Assembly (NCBI RefSeq): GCF_900172365.1
Contig: NZ_FWFJ01000004.1
Location: forward strand, 62,001 to 126,000
From: Roseovarius gaetbuli
Lineage (GTDB): Bacteria; Pseudomonadota; Alphaproteobacteria; Rhodobacterales; Rhodobacteraceae
Direction: 5' to 3'
Length of the DNA stretch: 64,000 bases
Translations under genes and position numbers: made by a program
Notes under the pieces: generated by a model
Databases searched by the model: none
Told to the model about the DNA's origin: nothing
What the model saw: the letters and a program-made list of their open reading frames with translations, nothing else
Shown here: positions 43,225 through 51,418 of the stretch, piece by piece
Layout of the letters: the number at the start of each line of letters is the position of its first letter
Numbering within the stretch: position 1 is the first letter of the stretch

Positions 43225-44220
43225 ATGGATAACCCCCTTCTGAGCGTCCGCAACCTGACCCTTGATATCCCGGTTGGCGGCGGCACGCTCCACGCCGTGC
43301 GCGGCATCGATTTCGATCTCAAGCGCGGCGAGACCCTCTGTATCGTCGGTGAGAGTGGCTCTGGCAAGTCGCTCACCTCGCTGGCGTTGATGGGCCTTTT
43401 GGGCAAAACCATCAAACGCAGCGCCGATGAGATGACGTTTGACGGCATCGACCTGACCCGCGCCAACGCCCGCACCATGAGATCGTTGCGCGGCGCACGC
43501 ATGGCGATGATCTTTCAGGAACCGATGACCTCGCTCAACCCGGCCTATACCATCGGCGATCAGCTGACTGAGGCTCTGTTACTGCACAAACCTGTCGGAA
43601 AAGAGGCCGCGCGCGCCCGTGCCATCGAGCTTTTGGAAAAGGTCGGCATCACCGCCGCCGCAAGCCGTCTCTCGCAATATCCCCACCAATTGTCCGGCGG
43701 GCTTCGCCAGCGGGTGATGATCGCCATGGCCCTGATGTGCGAACCCGAACTGATCATCGCCGATGAGCCCACAACCGCGCTTGATGTCACTATTCAGGCC
43801 CAAATCCTGCGCCTGCTTTATGATCTTGGCCGCGAAATGAATATGGCGATGATCCTGATCACCCATGACCTTGGCGTTGTGGCCCGCGTCGCCGATAAGG
43901 TCGCGGTGATGTATGCCGGCGAGCTGGTCGAAACCGGCTCGGCGACCGAGGTGTTCAACACCCCCTCGCATCCCTACACCCGTGGGCTTTTGCGCTGTAT
44001 CCCGCTGCCCGGCAAGACCGAACGCGGAAGCACCCTTGGCACCATTCCCGGCATCGTGCCCTCGCTGATCGGCGATGTGACGGGCTGTGCATTCCGCACC
44101 CGCTGTCCGCATGCCACGCTTGAATGCCGCGGCGATATCCCGCGCCATACCAGCGGCGGCCATGCCTTTCGCTGCATCCACGCCGACGGCAAGCTTCACG
44201 CAGAGGAGGCCACCACATGA
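43225..44220 (+). CDS. Peptide-type ABC transporter ATPase (DppD-like)
   Basis: A 331-residue ATPase of the oligopeptide type. Walker A GESGSGKS near residue 40, signature LSGGLRQRVMIAMAL near 155, Walker B LIIADEPTTALDVT near 175 and switch MILITHDLGVVARVAD near 208. The C-terminal extension holds the oligo_HPY-type cysteines (GCAFRTRCPHATLEC), which bind an iron-sulfur cluster in some relatives. Confidence 0.92.
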   Translation: MDNPLLSVRNLTLDIPVGGGTLHAVRGIDFDLKRGETLCIVGESGSGKSLTSLALMGLLGKTIKRSADEMTFDGIDLTRANARTMRSLRGARMAMIFQEPMTSLNPAYTIGDQLTEALLLHKPVGKEAARARAIELLEKVGITAAASRLSQYPHQLSGGLRQRVMIAMALMCEPELIIADEPTTALDVTIQAQILRLLYDLGREMNMAMILITHDLGVVARVADKVAVMYAGELVETGSATEVFNTPSHPYTRGLLRCIPLPGKTERGSTLGTIPGIVPSLIGDVTGCAFRTRCPHATLECRGDIPRHTSGGHAFRCIHADGKLHAEEATT

Positions 44221-45239
44221 CCCCCGCCACCGCAACATCGCCAAAACCCGAAACCGCCGCACCCGTTCTTGAACTGCGCGGCGTGACCAAGACATACCGC
44301 GTGAAACAGGGCCTCTTTGGCAAGGCGCGCCCTCTGACGGCGGTCAACGATGTGTCCATTTCCCTGCCGCGCGGCGAGGTGCTTGGCCTTGTCGGTGAAT
44401 CCGGCTGTGGCAAATCCACCCTCGCCAAGATTCTGCTTGGTCTGGAAAGCCCAACGGCGGGTCAGGTTCTGGTCGACGGGCAGGAAATTGGCGCACAGGA
44501 TCGCATGACCCTAGCGCGCCGGATTCAGCCGATCTTTCAGGACCCCTATTCGTCTCTAAACCCGCGCAAAAGCATCTTTGACATCGTTTCGTTGCCGCTT
44601 CGGGTGCATCGCATCGGCGACGCGGCAAGCTGGGATAAAGAGGTACGCAAGATCCTCGATATCGTCGGCCTTCCCGCCCGCGTGATGAACACCTTCCCAA
44701 GCCAGATGTCGGGCGGTCAGCGTCAGCGTGTCGCCATCGCCCGTGCCCTGATCATGAAGCCCGAAATCGTGATATGCGACGAACCCACCTCGGCGCTTGA
44801 TGTCTCTGTGCAAAGCCAGATTCTCAACCTCTTGGGCGACCTGCGCCGCGAATTCGGTCTCACCTATCTTTTCATCAGCCACGATCTGGCGGTGGTCGAA
44901 CACCTCGCGACCCGCGTCGCGGTGATGTACCTTGGCCGCATCGTCGAAGAGGCCGAGGTAGGCGGTTTGTTCGACCACGCCCGCCACCCCTATACGCAGG
45001 CGCTTCTGAAATCCGTCCTCACGCCGGAACCGGGTCTTGGCGTGCCCGATACGCAACTTGGCATGGCCTATCCCAACCCGATTGATCCGCCCTCTGGCTG
45101 TCATTTTCATCCGCGCTGCCCCAAGGCGACCGAGTTCTGCAAAGCCACAGCCCCGCGCGCCCTTCCCACGCCCTTGGGTCACGTCGAATGCCACCTGCAC
45201 GACCCGACCGGCCCGATGTTCATAGGCAAGGAGGGCTAA
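44217..45239 (+). CDS. Peptide-type ABC transporter ATPase (DppF-like)
   Basis: A 340-residue second ATPase. Walker A GESGCGKST near residue 60, signature MSGGQRQRVAIARAL near 165, Walker B IVICDEPTSALDVS near 185 and switch LFISHDLAVVEHLA near 218. A C-terminal GCHFHPRCPKATEFC cysteine motif follows. ATG 44217 overlaps the DppD-like gene by four bases (ATGA); the longer frame upstream is antiparallel noise. Confidence 0.92.
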   Translation: MTPATATSPKPETAAPVLELRGVTKTYRVKQGLFGKARPLTAVNDVSISLPRGEVLGLVGESGCGKSTLAKILLGLESPTAGQVLVDGQEIGAQDRMTLARRIQPIFQDPYSSLNPRKSIFDIVSLPLRVHRIGDAASWDKEVRKILDIVGLPARVMNTFPSQMSGGQRQRVAIARALIMKPEIVICDEPTSALDVSVQSQILNLLGDLRREFGLTYLFISHDLAVVEHLATRVAVMYLGRIVEEAEVGGLFDHARHPYTQALLKSVLTPEPGLGVPDTQLGMAYPNPIDPPSGCHFHPRCPKATEFCKATAPRALPTPLGHVECHLHDPTGPMFIGKEG

Positions 45240-45241
45240 AA

Positions 45242-46813
45242 ATGTCCGACAACCTCTCGCGCAGCATGCTCACCCGCAAAACCGTCATTGAAACCGAATA
45301 CGGCGTCGTCGCCGCCCAGCATCGCCTCGCCGCCCAGGCCGGGGCCGATGTTCTGGCCGCCGGGGGCGATGCGGTTGATGCCGCCGTCGCCGTGTCCTTC
45401 GCCATCGGTGTGCTAGAGCCCTGGATGAGTGGTCCCGCCGGTGGTGGCGCCCTCATGCTCTGGCGCGCCGAAACCGGCACCGCGCAGGCCCTCAACTACG
45501 GCATGCGCTCGCCCGCCTCGCTTGATCCCGCCAATTACCCGCTGACCGGCAAGGGCATCGCCGGTGATCTCTTTCCTTGGGAAGAGGTGCTCGATGATCG
45601 CAACGTTCAAGGCGCCACCGCCGTCGCCGTGCCCGGCCTTGTCGATGGCATGGGCCAGATGCACGACCGTTTTGGCCGCCTGCCCTGGGCCGATCTTCTC
45701 GCGCCCTCGATCGCCTTCGCCAAACAGGGGCTGCTGGTCGACTGGTACGCCGCCCTCGTCATCGCCTCAAGCACCCGCGCGCTTGCCCAAGACCGCGACG
45801 CCGCCGCGCTATTTCTTGAGGACGGACAATGGCCGACCATCAGCGGCTGGACCGCTTTGGCCGAAAAACGCCTGGATCAGAGCCGCATGGCCGACAGCCT
45901 CGACCAGATCGCCCGCCACGGCGCGCGCACGCTCTATGACGGCGATCTCGGCGCCGCCATGGCCGGCGACATTCAGGCCAAGGGCGGCTGCCTTACGGTC
46001 GACGACCTGCACGCCTACCGCGCCCAAATGCTCGACCCGCTTAGCTTTGACTATCGCAAAACCCGCTTTCATGTCCCCCCCGGCCTGACCGCCGGGCCGA
46101 CCTTCCAACAGGCTCTCGCCCTGATGGAAACCCGCGACATGCGCACCAAGCCAGAGGCCTTCGCCGCCTATGCCGAGGGCCTGAAATCTGCCTATGCCGC
46201 CCGTCTTGGCAAAATGGGCGACACCGGCGAAACCGAGCATGCCCCCGGCTGCACCACGCATTTCTCAGTGGTGGATCGCGCCGGCAACATGGTCTCGCAA
46301 ACCCAGACCCTTCTGTCGATCTTCGGCTCTCGCGTGGTCTCTCCCTCTACCGGTTTCCTGATGAACAACGGCATCATGTGGTTTGACCCAGTTCAGGAGC
46401 GCCCCAACTCGCTTGGCCCGAACAAGGCCTGCCTGATGAATGTCTGCCCGATCCTTGGCGAAACGGGCGAGACCCGCTTTGCCTTTGGCGCCTCAGGTGG
46501 GCGTAAAATAGTCTCTGCCATGGCCCAAATGGCGTCTTTTGTCGCCGATTTCGACATGGATATCTCCGACGCCTTTCACCACCCCCGGATTGATGTCTCG
46601 GGCGGCGATACAATCGTCGCCGACGACACCCTGCCGTCCGAGGTTATCGAGCGCCTGCGCGCCGATCACCCTGTTCACACCACCCGGCGAAGCCCCTTCC
46701 CCTATGCCTTCGCCTGCCCTGCCGGCGTGATGCGGCTCGGCACGGCCAACTCGGGCTGTACCGAAATCATGTCGCCTTGGGGCGACGCCATAAACCAAGA
46801 GACACCGCAATGA
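45242..46813 (+). CDS. Gamma-glutamyltransferase family protein without signal peptide
   Basis: A 523-residue Ntn hydrolase of the gamma-glutamyltranspeptidase family. AAGGDAVDAAVAVSFAIGVLEPWMSGPAGGGALML near residue 40 is the usual amino-terminal signature, and GCTTHFSVVDRAGNMVSQTQTL near residue 338 holds the self-processing threonine T338, so it should split into chains of about 337 and 186 residues. No signal peptide is seen, unlike the periplasmic E. coli enzyme, so it probably works inside the cell. Located 2 bases after the last transporter gene, it likely removes the gamma-glutamyl group of imported peptides. Confidence 0.85.
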   Translation: MSDNLSRSMLTRKTVIETEYGVVAAQHRLAAQAGADVLAAGGDAVDAAVAVSFAIGVLEPWMSGPAGGGALMLWRAETGTAQALNYGMRSPASLDPANYPLTGKGIAGDLFPWEEVLDDRNVQGATAVAVPGLVDGMGQMHDRFGRLPWADLLAPSIAFAKQGLLVDWYAALVIASSTRALAQDRDAAALFLEDGQWPTISGWTALAEKRLDQSRMADSLDQIARHGARTLYDGDLGAAMAGDIQAKGGCLTVDDLHAYRAQMLDPLSFDYRKTRFHVPPGLTAGPTFQQALALMETRDMRTKPEAFAAYAEGLKSAYAARLGKMGDTGETEHAPGCTTHFSVVDRAGNMVSQTQTLLSIFGSRVVSPSTGFLMNNGIMWFDPVQERPNSLGPNKACLMNVCPILGETGETRFAFGASGGRKIVSAMAQMASFVADFDMDISDAFHHPRIDVSGGDTIVADDTLPSEVIERLRADHPVHTTRRSPFPYAFACPAGVMRLGTANSGCTEIMSPWGDAINQETPQ

Positions 46814-48198
46814 CCCGCAGCACAGCAATCGACACTATTTCGGCCTATTTCGACGAAAATCGCTTCCAGTCAGAGCTTGCCGAGCTGGTCACTTACGAGA
46901 CCGAAAGCCAAAATCCCGATCAGGCCCCTGAACTGACCCGCTACCTGAACCAGGCGATGCTGCCCCGCCTCACGGCGATGGGATTCACCTGCAAGACCTA
47001 TCCCAACCCCGTTGCCAATGCCGGCCCCTTCCTGATCGCCGAGCGGCACGAGGGCGATGACCTGCCGACCGTGCTTAGCTATGGCCATGGCGACGTGATC
47101 CGCGCCCAGACCGATCAATGGCGCGCGGGTCTGCATCCCTTCAAGGTCATTGAGGAAGGCGACCGCCTTTACGGGCGCGGCACCGCTGATAACAAGGGCC
47201 AGCACCTGATCAATATCGCCGCTCTCGACGCGGTTCTGAAAACCCGTGGCGCGCTTGGCTTCAATTGTCGCATAGTGATCGAAACGGGCGAAGAAACCGG
47301 CTCGCCCGGCCTTGCCGAATTCTTTGCCGCGCATAAGGAACAGCTCAGCGCCGATGTGCTGATCGCCTCTGACGGCCCTCGCCTGCAACCCGAAACGCCG
47401 ACCATGTTCATGGGCTCGCGTGGCGGGGTCACCTTTGATCTGATCGTCAATCTGCGGAACGGCGCGCATCACTCGGGCAACTGGGGCGGCCTTCTCGCTG
47501 ATCCGGCGATGATCCTGGCGCAGGCGCTGTCTTGCATCACCGATGCCCGTGGCCAGATCCAGATCCCCGAATGGCGCCCCGATAGCCTGACCGATGATGT
47601 GCGCGCCGCTCTGCGTGGCCTGCCGATCGAGGGCGGCGATGGCCCGGCGATCAACCCTGATTGGGGCGAAGAAAGCCTGACCCCGGTCGAGCGCGCCTAT
47701 GGTTGGAACAGCTTTGCCATCCTTGCGATGAAAAGCGGCGTGCCCGACGCCCCGGTCAACGCGATTTCCGCCCATGCCCGCGCCACCTGTCAGTTGCGCT
47801 ATGTGGTCGGCACCACACCCGAAGACATCCTGCCCGCCCTGCGCCGTCACCTTGACACGCATGGCTTTGACATGGTGCGCATTGAACCGCATGATCGCGG
47901 GTTTTTCCGCGCCACGCGGCTTGATCCGGGTCACCCTTGGGTCAAATTTGTTGCCGCTTCGCTTGAACAAACCTCGGGGCAAGCGCCCCATATCCTGCCC
48001 AATCTGGCTGGGTCGCTGCCCAATGACTGTTTCACCGATATTCTTGGCCTGCCCACGGTCTGGGTGCCGCATTCCTATCGCGGCTGTTCGCAACATGCCC
48101 CTGATGAGCACGTTCTCAAACCGGTCTGTCGCGACGCGCTGCGCCTTATGGCGGGTCTATTCTGGGATATAGGCGAGGGTGGCACGCCTGCGGGCTGA
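46810..48198 (+). CDS. M20 family metallopeptidase
   Basis: A 462-residue M20/ArgE/DapE-type peptidase. Metal ligands appear in LSYGHGDVIRAQ near residue 97, YGRGTADNKGQ near 128, ETGEETGSPG near 162, and a C-terminal HSYRGCSQHAPDEH near 430. The bacterial dimerisation domain occupies about 195-320. It overlaps the gamma-glutamyltransferase gene by four bases (ATGA), so the two are coupled; a dipeptide left after gamma-glutamyl removal (Cys-Gly in the case of glutathione) would be a natural substrate. Confidence 0.88.
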   Translation: MTRSTAIDTISAYFDENRFQSELAELVTYETESQNPDQAPELTRYLNQAMLPRLTAMGFTCKTYPNPVANAGPFLIAERHEGDDLPTVLSYGHGDVIRAQTDQWRAGLHPFKVIEEGDRLYGRGTADNKGQHLINIAALDAVLKTRGALGFNCRIVIETGEETGSPGLAEFFAAHKEQLSADVLIASDGPRLQPETPTMFMGSRGGVTFDLIVNLRNGAHHSGNWGGLLADPAMILAQALSCITDARGQIQIPEWRPDSLTDDVRAALRGLPIEGGDGPAINPDWGEESLTPVERAYGWNSFAILAMKSGVPDAPVNAISAHARATCQLRYVVGTTPEDILPALRRHLDTHGFDMVRIEPHDRGFFRATRLDPGHPWVKFVAASLEQTSGQAPHILPNLAGSLPNDCFTDILGLPTVWVPHSYRGCSQHAPDEHVLKPVCRDALRLMAGLFWDIGEGGTPAG

Positions 48199-48223
48199 GG
48201 ACCACTTCGCGTGGTTTACCCTC

Positions 48224-48255
48224 AAGGGCGCTCAGAGGGACCCTCTGGCGCCCTT
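48224..48255 (+). terminator. Hairpin after the peptide operon
   Basis: AAGGGCGCTCAGAGGG pairs with CCCTCTGGCGCCCTT with one bulged base. It begins 26 bases after the M20 stop. No T run follows, so strength as a terminator is uncertain. A smaller CCAC-TTCGC-GTGG hairpin precedes it at 48202-48214. Confidence 0.5.
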
Positions 48256-48631
48256 AGAGGTGATTTATCCTCGCTCCTGAAAGTTGATTAGGTTCATAAG
48301 GGTAGAAATCTTAACGCGCATTATTTGGCTATTTTGCACATTACTCTGACATACGTGATTTCACGGTCAAAAAGCGGTCCTCAAATCAGCTCGGCAGGTC
48401 CGGGATATTGCGCGGGGATTGTCAGGAAAAGCTGATCGGAACCCGACCCGAGCCCGTCAAAAGCATCCCAAAGATCCCTCTTCTGCCTGCTACAAACCCC
48501 GGAGGAGGCTTTCACATTCCTTGGAACCGCAAGGTCTGGGCTGATCGGCACGCAAGATCGGCATAAACTTGCTTTCGACCCGAAATTATCTAGTTTTACC
48601 AACTACTTTCCTTAATTGAAGACCGGCAAGA
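48256..48631. other. Gene-poor gap between the transport operon and the replication region
   Basis: No convincing gene. The sequence becomes richer in A and T than the left part of the window. A 73-codon frame on the minus strand (48381-48602) shows no recognisable domain or ribosome-binding site and is not called. Confidence 0.5.
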
Positions 48632-49825
48632 ATGTTGGAAACGCCGACCAGAATAAAACCCTGCTTCTTTGAGGAGCATATTCCCACAGAATTGGCAGAC
48701 CTTTCGGTCGACATTCAGAGGGAGGCCACTGGATTGGGACTGGGGCTGCACCCGGATAGCGCAGCCGAGCTTGCGGATCTCGTCCGCGTGATGAACTGCT
48801 ATTACTCTAACCTGATCGAGGGCCACAACACGCGACCTCGCGACATCGAACGGGCGCTTGCCGACGCTGAGCTTGAAGAAGAAATCCGCCCCCTCGCCCT
48901 GGAGGCCCGGGCTCATGTCATCGTTCAACGCGCCATTGACGAGATGCACCGCAAAGGCACCCTGCCCTGCCCCACCTCCGTCGAATTCCTGACCTGGGTT
49001 CATAAGAGCTTCTACGATGAGATGCCTGACGAGTTTCGGATGATCGAACATCCCGATGGGACGCAAGAGCCGATCGTTCCTGGACGCATGCGCCAGGACA
49101 ACGATCGTGACGTCGCGGTGGGGCGCCACCTGCCCCCTTCATCATCTCGCGTCGCGGCGTTCATGGATCATTTCGACAAGAGATTTCAGGTTGCGGCACG
49201 ATCATCCAGCGGGCGCATTATTGCGATCGCCTCGGCCCACCATCGGCTGAACTATATCCACCCCTTCCCAGATGGAAACGGGCGTGTCAGCAGATTGATG
49301 TCGCATGCCATGGCTTTCACCGCCGGAATTGGCGGCCAAGGGTCGTGGTCTGTGTCCCGTGGCCTGGCGCGCGGTTTGACGGATCGCGGTGAGTACAAGC
49401 GGATGATGGATTTGGCGGACAGTCCACGACGTGGAGACGGCGGGAATCTGTCACAGGCGGCACTCAAGACGTTCAGTGAATGGTTTCTTAACGTGACGCT
49501 CGACCAGATCATGTTCTCGACTAAGCTGTTCGACCTCGGAGGGCTGGACAAACGCTACCGACGTCTCGTTTTGGATACCATCGACGACAAGGGTGCGCCC
49601 GATCTGATTTCTGCCGTCCTTCGGTATGGCGCTCTGGATCGTGGGGACGCGCAAGTCGTTCTCAAGACGTCCGAGCGTACGGCACGCAATACACTCAGCA
49701 AATTGACGGCCGCCGGATACCTGAAATCTGTTTCTCCGAAGACGCCGGTGCGGCTGGCGTTCCCATTGGACTATCGAGAGCGCCTCTTCCCTAATCTCTT
49801 TGGCGATGTTGATCTGGCCGGGTGA
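48632..49825 (+). CDS. Fic family protein with N-terminal inhibitory motif
   Basis: A 397-residue Fic (AMP-transferase) protein. The catalytic motif HPFPDGNGR starts at H210. The inhibitory motif (S/T)xxxE(G/N) is present as S59-N-L-I-E63-G64, so this is a class II Fic protein, held inactive by its own N-terminal helix. Residues 330-390 look like a winged helix (LKTSERTARNTLSKLTAAGYLKSVS), so it may also bind DNA. It sits beside the repABC module and has lower GC than the genes to its left. Target unknown; modification of replication or partition proteins is conceivable but unproven. Confidence 0.88.
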   Translation: MLETPTRIKPCFFEEHIPTELADLSVDIQREATGLGLGLHPDSAAELADLVRVMNCYYSNLIEGHNTRPRDIERALADAELEEEIRPLALEARAHVIVQRAIDEMHRKGTLPCPTSVEFLTWVHKSFYDEMPDEFRMIEHPDGTQEPIVPGRMRQDNDRDVAVGRHLPPSSSRVAAFMDHFDKRFQVAARSSSGRIIAIASAHHRLNYIHPFPDGNGRVSRLMSHAMAFTAGIGGQGSWSVSRGLARGLTDRGEYKRMMDLADSPRRGDGGNLSQAALKTFSEWFLNVTLDQIMFSTKLFDLGGLDKRYRRLVLDTIDDKGAPDLISAVLRYGALDRGDAQVVLKTSERTARNTLSKLTAAGYLKSVSPKTPVRLAFPLDYRERLFPNLFGDVDLAG

Positions 49826-49928
49826 TGCGAGCTCGCGCCGAATTGGCTATGAGAGAGCCCTTATTGGTCGGGGATTGTGACGGATTTCTCGGTATGTTTA
49901 TAGAGACTGGTTAGCTTTAGGTGTTGTG

Positions 49929-49948
49929 ACGTCCACCGTGGTGGACGT
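49929..49948. repeat. parS-like palindrome 1: ACGTCCACCGTGGTGGACGT
   Basis: Nine-base perfect arms around a GT centre, in the gap downstream of repC. The inner 16 bases match the second palindrome (50107-50122) except at one central base. Confidence 0.65.
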
Positions 49949-50106
49949 TCTCTGTTTCTATCTGGAGAGATTGCACCGAACGTTTGATCTAATTGTGAAC
50001 TTTCATCCTGGCCTCTAGATTGAGTTATGTTATCGAGCTTACGCTTGATTTTCAAAGGCGCCACAATGCTTGCCGAATACCAGGCCGAGTGGGTTTGCAC
50101 GATATG

Positions 50107-50122
50107 TGTCCACCGCGGTGGA
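50107..50122. repeat. parS-like palindrome 2: GTCCACCGCGGTGGAC
   Basis: A perfect 16-bp palindrome, ending 3 bases before the repC stop. It fits the repABC centromere pattern GTTNNCNGCNGNNAAC except for two symmetric changes (T3 to C, A14 to G). RepB would bind it to segregate the replicon. A third, half-degenerate copy lies inside repC. Confidence 0.7.
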
Positions 50123-50124
50123 CG

Positions 50125-51180
50125 TTAAGTCGCGCGCGTTTCGGCTTTTGACAGACGTCTGATCAGGGACGCAGGATCGAACTGATCTTGCCTTTGGCCC
50201 AAAGTAATACTGTGGAAATATGCTCCAAAGTCTCTGATGCGCTTACCAAGCTGAAGTATGATAAAGATTGCACATGATGCTTTGCGTGCTCCTATGGCAT
50301 TCTTTGCTTTTTCGAATGTTTCTGGGTGAATACCCATCATTGGTGCGAGAGTTCGAGCATGGCTTTCGATGTCAAGCCAACTTCTTAGCTCACTGGTTGT
50401 GAAGGATGTCGCTTGATCGCAAACCGTTGTTAGCAGTCGTGGTTCGAACGTTTCAACATCTTGAGCGCCTTCTAAATCTTTTTTTACTTTTACAGACCTA
50501 GATTGATGCCGGACAGTTTGTCCGTCATTGACGGGCAGTATCACCGTTTCGGGGGTGTCTGCCGCGGTGGACAAACGCCGACATTCTTCATCCGCAGCGG
50601 CGAGTAGCGCACGATATTCAGGGAGACTCAGCTTTCTGCGTAACGCTTTGCGAACGCGCTGGATGAATGGGTTCTCAGGATATTGTTCTTCGAGATGAGC
50701 CAGCTTTGTCAGGATCTGTTTGCGAACAAAGATCTGGTCGCGTCGATTATGCTCTATCTCCTGTGCGAGGGTTAAAAGCTCGCTGGCACGTTGGAGCAGG
50801 GGGGCCAGTGACAAGCCGTAGCTGATACACTCACCACCAGATGAGCGAACGCGGTAGCGCTTGCGGTTCGAGCTATCATTGCGCTTGATGAAGCCAAGTT
50901 CAACAAATCGGTTGATGTGCCTACGAAGTGTACGTTCGTCGATCCCGCCAACGCGTTGGCAGATCGAGTTGTTGGAGGCGAAAACTGTTTCGCCGTGACC
51001 CGGCTTCAGGAAGCTGAGCATTGCTTGGAGTGTATGAATGTGACCTGGGCGAAGGCCAAATAGGCTGCGGGCGTCTCTGAGAGCTCTGAAGATGCTCCAG
51101 ATGTCTGTCTCGGATGACGTCGTTGATTTGGGTGCTGCTATAGCACCAGCGGTTTCGATCGATAGTTGTGTGAATGCCAT
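50125..51180 (-). CDS. repC: RepC, replication initiator of a repABC replicon
   Basis: A 351-residue RepC. The N-terminal region has a helix-turn-helix (GGIDERTLRRHINRFVELGFIKRNDSSNRKRYRV, residues 70-110), and residues 260-340 a conserved C-terminal part (MMGIHPETFEKAKNAIGARKASCAIFIILQ). RepC binds the origin, which in this family lies inside repC. It is the last gene of repABC and is separated from repB by a 238-base gap with a counter-transcribed RNA candidate. Confidence 0.92.
   Translation of the reverse strand: MAFTQLSIETAGAIAAPKSTTSSETDIWSIFRALRDARSLFGLRPGHIHTLQAMLSFLKPGHGETVFASNNSICQRVGGIDERTLRRHINRFVELGFIKRNDSSNRKRYRVRSSGGECISYGLSLAPLLQRASELLTLAQEIEHNRRDQIFVRKQILTKLAHLEEQYPENPFIQRVRKALRRKLSLPEYRALLAAADEECRRLSTAADTPETVILPVNDGQTVRHQSRSVKVKKDLEGAQDVETFEPRLLTTVCDQATSFTTSELRSWLDIESHARTLAPMMGIHPETFEKAKNAIGARKASCAIFIILQLGKRIRDFGAYFHSITLGQRQDQFDPASLIRRLSKAETRAT
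50557..50572. repeat. Degenerate parS-like copy inside repC (GTCTGCCGCGGTGGAC)
   Basis: The right half GCGGTGGAC is identical to palindrome 2, and the left half has two changes. It lies mid-gene, where repABC origins are found. Confidence 0.4.
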
Positions 51181-51263
51181 GTTATGTGAACAAGGACCAT
51201 TGGGCCCAATACTTCCCCGGCTCTTCCCACGATTTTATGTGAGAAAAGGCAATAAAAAGAGGT

Positions 51264-51278
51264 CCACCGAATCGGTGG
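51264..51278. promoter_or_regulatory. Hairpin CCACCGA-A-TCGGTGG in the repB-repC gap
   Basis: Seven-base perfect arms around one base, about 85 bases before repC. In repABC plasmids a structure ahead of repC (the S element) hides or frees the repC ribosome-binding site. It also shares the CCACCG/CGGTGG halves of the parS-like sites. Confidence 0.45.
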
Positions 51279-51281
51279 CAC

Positions 51282-51310
51282 TTGACCGTTTTGTTGGAGG
51301 TTGCTACATC
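51282..51310 (+). promoter_or_regulatory. Candidate promoter (TTGACC-N17-TACATC) of the counter-transcribed RNA
   Basis: A -35-like TTGACC (51282-51287) and a -10-like TACATC (51305-51310) are 17 bases apart on the strand opposite to repABC, as expected for the repABC antisense RNA. Confidence 0.6.
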
Positions 51311-51316
51311 ATAGAT

Positions 51317-51370
51317 GCTAATCAGACGATGAGGGCTCTCCAGGGGAAACTTTGGGGGGCTCTTTTCTTT
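51317..51370 (+). ncRNA. Counter-transcribed RNA (incA-type) of the repABC module
   Basis: Downstream of the candidate promoter a roughly 54-base transcript would end in an 11-pair stem (51331-51341 with 51354-51364, several G-U pairs), a loop AGGGGAAACTTT and a TTCTTT tail, an intrinsic terminator. Position between repB and repC, antisense orientation and size all match the small RNA that limits RepC in this plasmid family. Ends are predicted, not measured. Confidence 0.7.
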
Positions 51371-51418
51371 ATGGTCTTCGCTGCTCTCCTCTGTTCGTGT
51401 TTTTCATTATGGCCAGGG

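Noticed and set aside
48381-48602. 73-codon minus-strand frame in the gap before the Fic gene
   Set aside because: No ribosome-binding site, no domain, and length within chance.
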